NCBI GenBank assembly: GCA_036557525.1
Contig: DATBHH010000056.1
Coordinates: 1 to 43,584, forward strand
Direction of reading: 5' to 3'
Source of the DNA: VRUE01 sp036557525
GTDB taxonomy: Bacteria; Actinomycetota; Thermoleophilia; Solirubrobacterales; 70-9
DNA: 43,584 nt
Each line of letters begins with the position of its first letter. The stretch's first letter is position 1. The notes under the pieces are model-generated. The model saw only the letters and a program-made list of their open reading frames with translations. It was not told the origin of the DNA and searched no databases. The position numbers were made by a program, and so were the translations under genes. Positions 8,562 through 15,803 of this stretch are shown piece after piece.

Positions 8562-9410
8562 GTGTATCGCAAGCAAGTACGCCGCCGTAGGGCGGTTCTG
8601 ACGCTTCTCATCCTTGGCTCCTTCCTGCTCCTGACGATCTCCTACGGGCGAGGCTCGGGCAGCATCCAGGACGGCGTCAGCACGATCTTCAGTCCGCTCG
8701 AGAAGGTCGCCGACCGGGCCCTGAAGCCCGCCCGCGACCTCGTCGACTGGTTCGACAAGACCTTCGAAGCGCGCGGCGAAAACAGCCGCCTCTCGGAAGA
8801 ACTCGAACAGGCCCGGACCGAGGCGGTGGCGGGCCAGGAGGCAATCCAGGAAAACTCCCAGCTGCGCAAGCTGCTCGAACTCGACCGCGACCCGGTCATC
8901 GCGACCTCTCCGTTCGACCCCGTGACGGGCCGGGTCATCGCCCGCTCGCCGACGGTCTGGCACTCGTCGGTGACGATCGACCTCGGCAGCGGCGACGGCG
9001 TCGTCCTCGACGATCCGGTGATCAGCGGCGACGGCCTGGCCGGCGAGATCTCGGCGGTGCAGCCGAACTCCTCCCAGGTCCAGCTGATCAGCGATCACGC
9101 GAGCGCGGTGTCGGGCAAGGTGCTCCCGCTCGGAGTCCAGGGGGTGGTCCGGCCCTCGGTCGGCGATCCCGAGGATCTCGTCCTCGACTTCATCAACTCC
9201 TCGAAGCGGGTCTCGGTCGGCCAGACCGTGGTTACATCGGGCTGGCGGGCTCAGGGCCTCGCCTCGTTGTTCCCTCCGGGGATCCCGATCGGCGAGGTCA
9301 CCAAGGCCTCGGTTCTCGAGCAGGAGGCAAGCCAGCAGGTGCACCTGCGACCATTTGCCGACCTGGCAAACCTAGACATGGTGCAGGTGCTGACCGGGGG
9401 GCCCAGATAG
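8562..9410 (+). CDS. mreC: Rod shape-determining protein MreC
   Basis: Bitopic protein linking MreB and MreD to the periplasmic wall synthases. 282 aa, start GTG 8562 with AAGG about 8 nt upstream. There is one N-terminal transmembrane helix (about residues 12-28), a coiled coil (about 65-105, SRLSEELEQARTEAVAGQEA), and the beta-rich MreC core (RVIARSPTVWHSSVTIDLG, PGIPIGEV). The gene is 35 nt after mreB and is followed by a repeat-type spacer before mreD. Confidence 0.95.
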   Translation: MYRKQVRRRRAVLTLLILGSFLLLTISYGRGSGSIQDGVSTIFSPLEKVADRALKPARDLVDWFDKTFEARGENSRLSEELEQARTEAVAGQEAIQENSQLRKLLELDRDPVIATSPFDPVTGRVIARSPTVWHSSVTIDLGSGDGVVLDDPVISGDGLAGEISAVQPNSSQVQLISDHASAVSGKVLPLGVQGVVRPSVGDPEDLVLDFINSSKRVSVGQTVVTSGWRAQGLASLFPPGIPIGEVTKASVLEQEASQQVHLRPFADLANLDMVQVLTGGPR

Positions 9411-9477
9411 TGAGTGCGGAGCGAGCAAGCGTCCATCTGTGGTTCTTCGCGCCGCGAGCGAAGCGCGAAGCATTGTC
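9411..9477 (+). repeat. Intercistronic spacer element, copy A (mreC-mreD)
   Basis: Contains GCGGAGCGAGC, then ATCTGTGGTTCTTCGCGC and GCGAGCGAAGCG. CTTCGCGC (9445-9452) and GCGCGAAG (9463-9470) form a perfect 8-bp stem just before the mreD ATG. Closely similar sequence fills the spacer at 41764-41834, and a looser relative lies at 10030-10099. Confidence 0.7.
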
Positions 9478-10029
9478 ATGATCATCACGCCGAAGATCCT
9501 TGCCCGCCTCGTCGTAATTGCGATCCTTGTCGTGCTGCTCCAGCTTTCCTTCTTCTCCCGCGTGACGCTCCTTCAAACCAGCCCCGACATCCTGCCGGCG
9601 TTCGTCGTCGTGCTCGGTCTGCTCGGCGGCAGCATGTCGGGCGCGGTGACCGGGTTCTCGGTGGGCTTCCTCGTCGATTGCCTGGTCGCCGGCACGCTTG
9701 GGGTCACCTCGCTCGTCCTGCTCGGGGTCGGGTATGTCGCCGGGCTGTTTCGCGAAAGGTTCGAAATCCACAGCTCGCTGGTCCCGCCTCTGCTCTGCAT
9801 GCTCCTGACCCTGGCCGCCGAGGTCGGCTTCGCGCTCGTCGAACTGACGCTCGGCATCGATGCCCCGATCAGCGACCTGGTCCTGCGCGACATGGCGCTG
9901 AAGGGCATCTACGCCTTCTTCCTCGGCTGGCCGCTCTACTACGGGATGCGCCTCGCCCTGCGCGCGGCGCTGGTCGACGAGCCGCGGGTCGAGCGCCGAC
10001 GCCAGCCGACGGTGCTGGGAGTGCGTTAG
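9478..10029 (+). CDS. mreD: Rod shape-determining protein MreD
   Basis: Multi-pass membrane component of the elongasome, 183 aa from ATG 9478 (MIITPKILARLVVIAILVVL). About five hydrophobic segments, short loops and a charged Arg-rich C-terminus fit MreD. An upstream GTG at 9439 is in frame, but it would translate the repeat element, so ATG 9478 is preferred. The position between mreC and mrdA supports the call more than sequence conservation does, as is usual for this family. Confidence 0.9.
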   Translation: MIITPKILARLVVIAILVVLLQLSFFSRVTLLQTSPDILPAFVVVLGLLGGSMSGAVTGFSVGFLVDCLVAGTLGVTSLVLLGVGYVAGLFRERFEIHSSLVPPLLCMLLTLAAEVGFALVELTLGIDAPISDLVLRDMALKGIYAFFLGWPLYYGMRLALRAALVDEPRVERRRQPTVLGVR

Positions 10030-10099
10030 CCGCGATGCGGAGCGAGCGTGACAGTCTGATCATGCCCGAGCGGAGCATCGCGAGCGAGGTGTCGTAGCG
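10030..10099 (+). repeat. Intercistronic spacer element, copy C (mreD-mrdA)
   Basis: Shares GCGGAGCGAGC, a CTGATC/TCTG core and CGCGAGCGAGG with the elements at 9411-9477 and 41764-41834, but is more diverged and lacks the CTTCGCGC arm. GAGGT at 10086-10090 may serve as Shine-Dalgarno for mrdA. Confidence 0.45.
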
Positions 10100-11971
10100 A
10101 TGTACCTGCGCTCGGACGAACGCGGACCGGAGATGAACAACCGCCTCGCGGTGCGGTTGGCGCTGTTCGGCGCCATCGCCCTCGCGCTATTCGTGGTGCT
10201 CTTCTTCCGGCTCTGGTTCCTGCAGATCCTGAACGGCAAGGAATATCTCGCCGAGGCGAGGAACAACAGGACACGGGAGTTCCGGGTCAGCGCCCCGCGC
10301 GGCTCGATCCTCGACAGCAGCGGCGAAGTGCTGGTCGACAACCGAACCAGCCTCGCGCTGCAGATCGACCCCAACAAGCTGCCGCCGGAACTGAAGCGGC
10401 GCCGGGCCGAGTTCGCCGGGCTTGCGGAATTGACCCATTCGACCCCGCACCGGGTGCGGAAGATGATCCACGAAGGAGTGGTGACCTCACCGGGGGCGCC
10501 GGTGACGTTGCGAAGGGACGTCGGCCACTACCTCGTCTACTACATGCAGGAGAACCAGCGCTTGTTCCCAGGGGTCACCGTGCAACGCGTGTTCGTCCGC
10601 AACTACCCGGACGGGAGCCTGGCGGCCCACATCCTCGGCCAGGTCGGAGAGATCACCGAAGAACAGCTGAAGGAACGGCAGTACAGGGGGCTCGAGCCGG
10701 GCGACGAGATCGGCCAGGACGGCGTCGAGTACACCTACGACCGCTATCTGCGCGGCAAACCGGGGCTGACGAAGATCCAGGTTGACGCGTTCGGCCAGCC
10801 GACCCCGAACGGGCAGCTTCTCTCGCAGCCGCCGGTCCCCGGCGACAACCTGAAGCTCTCGATCGACAAGCCGGTCCAGGAAGCGGGCGAAGCGGCGATG
10901 TCGTCGACCGGGCTCCGGGGCGGCTTCGTCACGATGAACGTCCACAGCGGCGAAATCATCGCGATGGGCTCCTACCCGACCTACGAACCCGCGGTATTCA
11001 CCAGACCGATGACCCAGGAGCAGGTGAACGCCCTGTACAGGGACGAAATCCTGGCGCCGCTCACCGACCGCGCGATCGCCGGCCTCTATCCGACCGGGTC
11101 GACCTTCAAGCCGATCACCGCGATCGCGGCGCTCGAAGGCGGGTTCCTGACCCCGGAAGAGGTGATCTACGACCCGGGCGAGCTGGTCGTCGGCGAACAG
11201 GTCTTCACCAACGCCGGCGAAGCCGCCAACGGCTCGGTCAGCCTGGTCTCGGCGCTGGAAGTCTCATCCGACGTCTTCTTCTACACGCTCGGCCTGCGGA
11301 TGTGGGATTCGGGCGAACTCCAGCACTGGGCCCACGAGCTCGGGATCGGGAGACCGAGCGGGATCGACCTGCCCGGCGCCGCCGAAGGCCTCCTGCCTTC
11401 CGAACACTGGCGCGATCAGCTCTACAAGGAAGGCGAAACCGACCGGCCGTGGTCGGCCGGCGACAACGTCCAGCTCGCGACCGGCCAGGGCGACCTCCAG
11501 ACCAACCCGCTGCAGATGGCGATCGCCTACGCGGCGATAGCCAATGGCGGGACCGTCGTCACCCCGCATGTCGGCCTTCAGGTCGACGACGCGGCCGGGC
11601 GGGTGCTGAGGGAATTCGACCCCAAGCCGCGGCGCCACGTGAAGATCGACGCGACCTACCGCGAAGACATCCTCGAAGGACTCCATGACGCCGCCCAGGG
11701 TGGCGGCGGCACCTCGTGCCAGGTCTTCTGCAATTTCCCGATCCCTGTGGCCGGCAAGACCGGGACCGCCCAGCGGCCGCCCTATCCAGACCAGTCCTGG
11801 TACGGGATCCTGGCGCCCTACCCGGACCCGCAATACATCACCTTCGTGACGATGGAGGAAGGCGGGTTCGGCGTCGAAGCGGCAGCGCCGGCCGCGAGGC
11901 GGATTCTGGAAGCATTGTTCGCGAAGGAGCTCTCCGAAGGCTCTTCCGGTTCCGAAAGCGAAGAAGGTTGA
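10100..11971 (+). CDS. mrdA: Penicillin-binding protein 2 (elongasome transpeptidase)
   Basis: Class B PBP that cross-links lateral-wall peptidoglycan in partnership with RodA. 623 aa. Short cytoplasmic N-terminus, one transmembrane helix (about residues 18-40), dimerisation/pedestal domain (APRGSILDSSGEVL), then the transpeptidase domain with the nucleophile Ser334 in STFK, an SSD motif at 389-391 in the SxN position, and KTG at 553-555. ATG 10133 is an alternative start. The stop TGA overlaps the rodA ATG by one base (TGATG), indicating coupled translation. Confidence 0.96.
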   Translation: MYLRSDERGPEMNNRLAVRLALFGAIALALFVVLFFRLWFLQILNGKEYLAEARNNRTREFRVSAPRGSILDSSGEVLVDNRTSLALQIDPNKLPPELKRRRAEFAGLAELTHSTPHRVRKMIHEGVVTSPGAPVTLRRDVGHYLVYYMQENQRLFPGVTVQRVFVRNYPDGSLAAHILGQVGEITEEQLKERQYRGLEPGDEIGQDGVEYTYDRYLRGKPGLTKIQVDAFGQPTPNGQLLSQPPVPGDNLKLSIDKPVQEAGEAAMSSTGLRGGFVTMNVHSGEIIAMGSYPTYEPAVFTRPMTQEQVNALYRDEILAPLTDRAIAGLYPTGSTFKPITAIAALEGGFLTPEEVIYDPGELVVGEQVFTNAGEAANGSVSLVSALEVSSDVFFYTLGLRMWDSGELQHWAHELGIGRPSGIDLPGAAEGLLPSEHWRDQLYKEGETDRPWSAGDNVQLATGQGDLQTNPLQMAIAYAAIANGGTVVTPHVGLQVDDAAGRVLREFDPKPRRHVKIDATYREDILEGLHDAAQGGGGTSCQVFCNFPIPVAGKTGTAQRPPYPDQSWYGILAPYPDPQYITFVTMEEGGFGVEAAAPAARRILEALFAKELSEGSSGSESEEG

Positions 11972-13167
11972 TGTACGCGACCAAAGCCCGCCGCGCCCGT
12001 CCGGAGCCGTTCGCGGTCCGGCCGGGGATAGCCGAGCGCCTCGGGCTGCCGTACATGGACTTCTCGCTCGGGTTGGCCGCGATCGCGCTCGCCGCGATCT
12101 CGATCTACACGCTCGCGCACGCGACCGCCCACGACGTCCCCGGCAATCCCGGCTACTACAGCGATCGCCAGGCCCTCTACGCGGTCCTCGGCCTGGTCGG
12201 GATGTACCTTCTGTCGCGGATCGACTACTCGCGGTTCCGCGAGGTGCGGGTCGGCATCTACACCCTGCTCTGCGCGAGCGTCTCGCTGGTCCTCGTCTTC
12301 GGCTTCGCCGCCCGCGGCTCGCGCCGCTCCTTCGACCTTCCCTTCTTCAGCTTCCAGCCATCGGAGCTCGGCAAGCTCCTGCTCGTGCTTGCGCTTGCCG
12401 GATTCGTCATTGATGGCGCCAGGCGGGGCTCGCCGTGGCAGCGCACCGTGCGCTACCTCTGTCTCGGCCTCGCTCCGGCTGCTCTGGTTTTCCTGCAGCC
12501 GGACCTCGGCACCTCACTGGTGTTCGGGGTGATCACCCTCGCCGTGATGTACGTGGGGGGCGTCCGCTGGACGCACCTTGCAGCCATCGTCGGCGTGCTG
12601 GCGGTCGCCGTCGCATTCGTCCTCGTCGGTGCTCCCAAGCTCGGGATGCCGATCCTCAAGGGGTACCAGCAACAGAGGCTGACCTCGTTCTTCCATCCCA
12701 GCGAGGACCCCAGCGACGCCGGCTACCAGCAAGATCAGGCGCGGATCGCCATCGGCGCCGGTCAGGAGACCGGCCGTGGCAACAGCGCCACACAGACGCG
12801 GCTCGATTTCGTGCCCGAGCGGCACACCGACTTCATCTTTGCGGTGATCGGTGAGCGCTACGGGTTCGCCGGCGCCGCGTTGGTCCTGTCCCTATACGCC
12901 CTGCTGATCTGGCGGGCGCTGCGGATCGTGACGCTCTCGAAGAACTCGTATGGAGTCCTCGTGGCCGGCGGAGTCGCCGCCATGCTCCTCTTCCAGGTCT
13001 TCGTCAACGTGGGGATGAACCTCGGGATCATGCCGATCACCGGGGTCACCCTGCCACTCCTGAGCTATGGAGGATCGTCCGTAGTCGCGACCTTCCTCGC
13101 GGTGGGAGTGCTGCAGAGCATTCACGTCCAAGCGCGCCTCAGTCAGAAAGGCAGGTTCGCCTGGTGA
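11971..13167 (+). CDS. rodA: Rod shape-determining protein RodA (SEDS glycosyltransferase)
   Basis: SEDS-family peptidoglycan polymerase paired with PBP2. 398 aa with about ten transmembrane segments. Typical sequences are FFSFQPSELGKL, FLQPDLGTSLVF, the long extracellular loop ending in TDFIFAVIGERYGF, and the C-terminal NLGIMPITGVTLPLLSYGGSS. The catalytic-loop region (LKGYQQQRLTSFFHPSEDP) is intact. The start ATG 11971 overlaps the mrdA stop. An ORF extension further upstream lies in the mrdA coding region and is ignored. Confidence 0.97.
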   Translation: MYATKARRARPEPFAVRPGIAERLGLPYMDFSLGLAAIALAAISIYTLAHATAHDVPGNPGYYSDRQALYAVLGLVGMYLLSRIDYSRFREVRVGIYTLLCASVSLVLVFGFAARGSRRSFDLPFFSFQPSELGKLLLVLALAGFVIDGARRGSPWQRTVRYLCLGLAPAALVFLQPDLGTSLVFGVITLAVMYVGGVRWTHLAAIVGVLAVAVAFVLVGAPKLGMPILKGYQQQRLTSFFHPSEDPSDAGYQQDQARIAIGAGQETGRGNSATQTRLDFVPERHTDFIFAVIGERYGFAGAALVLSLYALLIWRALRIVTLSKNSYGVLVAGGVAAMLLFQVFVNVGMNLGIMPITGVTLPLLSYGGSSVVATFLAVGVLQSIHVQARLSQKGRFAW

Positions 13168-13215
13168 CCCGATCGGGAGCCGGCGATGCGTACCTACTGA
13201 ACTGAGTCAAAGGAA

Positions 13216-15036
13216 ATGAAAAAAACAATTCTGGTGTCCGCCGATCGCGGCGAGACACGCGTCGCCGTCCTCGAGTCGAAGACCAAGGGCGGCAAACCCA
13301 ACATCGCGGAGCTCTACATCGAGCGCCGCGGCCGGCGCTCGATCGTCGGCAACATCTACAAGGGCAAGGTCGACAACGTCCTGGCCGGTATGGAGGCGGC
13401 GTTCGTCGACATCGGGCTCGAGCGGAACGGATTCCTCCACGTCGACGAGATCGTCCTCCCCGGCGGCGAGCAGGTCCCGCGGCGCGGCCGCGGCAGCGGC
13501 CGGCGCATCACCGAGATGCTCAAGTCCGGCCAGGAGATCATCGTCCAGGTCGTCAAGGACCCGCTGAAGTCGAAAGGGGCCCGGCTCTCGATGAACGTAT
13601 CGATCGCCGGCCGTTACCTGGTCTACGCGCCGCAGGGGAGCGGCGTCGGCGTCAGCCGCAGGCTGTCCGAATCCGAGCGCGACCGCCTGCGCCGGATGGT
13701 CGATCGCACCTACAAGGGCCCCGGCGGGCTGATCGTCCGCACCGCGGCCCACGGGGCGAAGAAATCCGACTTCGTGCGGGAGATCGGGTACCTGCACAAA
13801 CTGAACGAGGTGCTGGAGCGCCGTTCCGCCCAGACCAAGGCCCCGGGCCTCGTCTTCCAGGAGGCCGACCTCTCGGTACGCGTCCTCCGCGACGTCTTCC
13901 TCAGCGATTTCGAAGCGGCGATCATCGACTCGCCGAAGCAGTTCGAACGCGTCACCGGGTTCTTCCAGCGGACCGCGCCGGAGCTGGTCGAGAAGGTCGA
14001 GCTCTACGAGGGGCGCAAGCCGCTGCTCGAGAAATGGGGCGTCGACAAGGAGATCGAGTCGACCCTCGAGAAGCGGGTCGACCTCCCGTCCGGGGGCTAC
14101 CTCGTGATCGACTACGCCGAGGCGCTGACGGTGATCGACGTCAACAGCGGCAGCTTCACCGGCCGCGGCAAAGGCGGGCTGGAGGAGACGATCACCCGGG
14201 TCAACACCGAGGCTGCCGAGGAGGTGGTCCGCCAGCTGCGGCTGCGCGACATCGGCGGGATCATCGTCATCGACTTCATCGACATGGCGCGGGCGAAAAA
14301 CCGCGACAAAGTGCTGAAAACGCTGCGCAAAGCGCTCGACGCGGACAAGTCGAAGAGCTATGTGGTCGAGGTCTCGCCGCTCGGCCTGGTCGAGATGACG
14401 CGCCAGAACATCACCGACGGCGTCCGTGAGATCCTCACCGTCCCGTGCCCGACCTGTGACGGCGAGGGCGTCGTCCTCTCGGCCGAGACGGTGGCGCTCG
14501 AGGGCCTGCGGAAGATGCGCGAGATCGCCGCCGAGGACGGCGACGCGTTCCTGTTGCGTGTCAATCCGAAGGTCGCCGCCGAGCTGATGAGCCGCGACAG
14601 CGGCCTCGCAGAGCTCGAGGGCGAAACCGGGAAGCAGTTCCACTTCGAGGGCGGCGACGCTCTGCCGATCGACACCTTCGACCTGGTCGAATCGGGAACC
14701 GTCGAGGAGATCGAGGAGCGGGCGCTGCCGTTCAAGGTCGGCGAGGAGGTGCTGGTGAAGATCGAGGAGCCGCACATGTACAACCCGGATGACGCGGTCG
14801 CGCGGATCGACTCCTACATCGTCAGCGTCAGCGGCGGCGGCCCGTTCGTCGGCGAGCGGAAACTGGTCAGGATCGAGAGCGTCGAGCGCTCGGCCGCGGT
14901 CGCCTCGCTGCCGGACGGCGGCGCCCACTCGAACGGCGCCGGGGGCGAGGGAGACGGCTCCCAGCTAGAATCCTCCGCCTCGCGCAGTAGCCGTCGTGGC
15001 CGCCGTGGCGGTCGCGGTCGGTCGCGCTCCAGCTAG
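13216..15036 (+). CDS. rng: Ribonuclease E/G
   Basis: Endoribonuclease for rRNA maturation and mRNA decay, 606 aa. The order is: short N-terminus, S1 RNA-binding domain (SIVGNIYKGKVDNVLAGMEAAFVDIG), RNase-H-like and 5'-sensor regions, catalytic Asp308 (VIDVNSG) and Asp353 (VIDFIDM), and the Zn-link CPTC (411-414) used for dimerisation. The last 60 residues are a Ser/Arg/Gly-rich disordered tail. It has neither the long N-terminal extension nor the long C-terminal scaffold of many actinobacterial RNase E proteins, so RNase G-like is the better description. AAAGGA lies just before ATG 13216. Confidence 0.95.
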   Translation: MKKTILVSADRGETRVAVLESKTKGGKPNIAELYIERRGRRSIVGNIYKGKVDNVLAGMEAAFVDIGLERNGFLHVDEIVLPGGEQVPRRGRGSGRRITEMLKSGQEIIVQVVKDPLKSKGARLSMNVSIAGRYLVYAPQGSGVGVSRRLSESERDRLRRMVDRTYKGPGGLIVRTAAHGAKKSDFVREIGYLHKLNEVLERRSAQTKAPGLVFQEADLSVRVLRDVFLSDFEAAIIDSPKQFERVTGFFQRTAPELVEKVELYEGRKPLLEKWGVDKEIESTLEKRVDLPSGGYLVIDYAEALTVIDVNSGSFTGRGKGGLEETITRVNTEAAEEVVRQLRLRDIGGIIVIDFIDMARAKNRDKVLKTLRKALDADKSKSYVVEVSPLGLVEMTRQNITDGVREILTVPCPTCDGEGVVLSAETVALEGLRKMREIAAEDGDAFLLRVNPKVAAELMSRDSGLAELEGETGKQFHFEGGDALPIDTFDLVESGTVEEIEERALPFKVGEEVLVKIEEPHMYNPDDAVARIDSYIVSVSGGGPFVGERKLVRIESVERSAAVASLPDGGAHSNGAGGEGDGSQLESSASRSSRRGRRGGRGRSRSS

Positions 15037-15056
15037 ACGACGAGCGGCAAGGACGA

Positions 15057-15452
15057 ATGAGCACCTACGCGGTCATAGAGAGCGGTGGCAAGCAGTACCG
15101 GGTCGAGAAGGGGACTTCCGTGCTGGTCGATCGGCTCAGCGCCAAGGAGGGCGACAAGGTCGCCCTCCGCCCGCTCATGTTCCGCGACAAGGAGGTCATC
15201 GCAGAGCCGAAGGAGCTCGACAAGGTCAAGGTCGAGGCGACCGTCGCCGAGCACCTGCGCGGGCCGAAGGTGAAGGTCTTCAAATACAAGCCGAAGAAGG
15301 GCTACCGCCGCCGCGCCGGACACCGCTCGGAGCTGACCCGGCTCGAGGTGACCGAGCTGAAACTGATGGCGAGAAAACCGGCGGCGGAGAAAAAAGAGAA
15401 AGCGGCGAAAAAACCCGCGGCGAAAAAAACCCCTGCTAAAAAGGACGACTGA
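15057..15452 (+). CDS. rplU: 50S ribosomal protein L21
   Basis: Large-subunit protein, 131 aa. Core motif YAVIESGGKQYRVEKG at the N-terminus and KVFKYKPKKGYRRRAGHRSELT near residue 80 are diagnostic. The core ends around residue 103, and about 28 extra residues of Lys/Ala repeats follow. AAGGA lies a few bases before ATG 15057. A TAGAAT hexamer at 14966-14971, inside the 3' end of rng, could supply a separate promoter. The stop overlaps the rpmA start by one base. Confidence 0.97.
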   Translation: MSTYAVIESGGKQYRVEKGTSVLVDRLSAKEGDKVALRPLMFRDKEVIAEPKELDKVKVEATVAEHLRGPKVKVFKYKPKKGYRRRAGHRSELTRLEVTELKLMARKPAAEKKEKAAKKPAAKKTPAKKDD

Positions 15453-15709
15453 TGGCGCACAAGAAAGGACTTGGATCAAGCCGAAACGGCCGCGACTCGA
15501 ACCCGAAGATGCTCGGGGTCAAGGTCTTCGCCGGCCAGCGGGTCTCGGGCGGCGAGATCATCGTCCGCCAGCGAGGCACCCGCTTCCGTTCCGGCGAGGG
15601 GACCGGGCTCGGGCGCGATCACACGATCTTCGCCACCCGCGAGGGGACCGTCGCGTTTCGGCCCTCACGTCGGGGCCGCACGATCTCGGTCCTGGACGAC
15701 TCCCAGTAG
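15452..15709 (+). CDS. rpmA: 50S ribosomal protein L27
   Basis: Large-subunit protein whose N-terminus reaches the peptidyl-transferase centre. 85 aa. MAHKKGLGSSRNGRDSNPKM is canonical, with no Firmicutes-type cleaved leader. It overlaps rplU by one base (TGATG). In most bacteria obgE follows directly; here a metallopeptidase gene on the other strand intervenes. Confidence 0.98.
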   Translation: MAHKKGLGSSRNGRDSNPKMLGVKVFAGQRVSGGEIIVRQRGTRFRSGEGTGLGRDHTIFATREGTVAFRPSRRGRTISVLDDSQ

Positions 15710-15803
15710 CCAGCGGGCTTCGCCGGTAGCGCCGCGCTCGGGTAGGGGCACCGCCCCCTCCCATCACAGAGCTCGGCAGGCCCGTTCGTGCGAGCTGGGT
15801 GGG
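15710..15803. terminator. Convergent spacer with terminator-like hairpins and repeat core
   Basis: Spacer between rpmA (+) and the metallopeptidase (-). It contains AGGGG-CACCG-CCCCT (hairpin near 15744-15759) and AGCTCG/CGAGCT arms near 15770-15796. Positions 15716-15738 match 20893-20915 at 22 of 23 bases, so this spacer shares a repeat core with the proB-proA palindrome. There is no T tract. Confidence 0.45.
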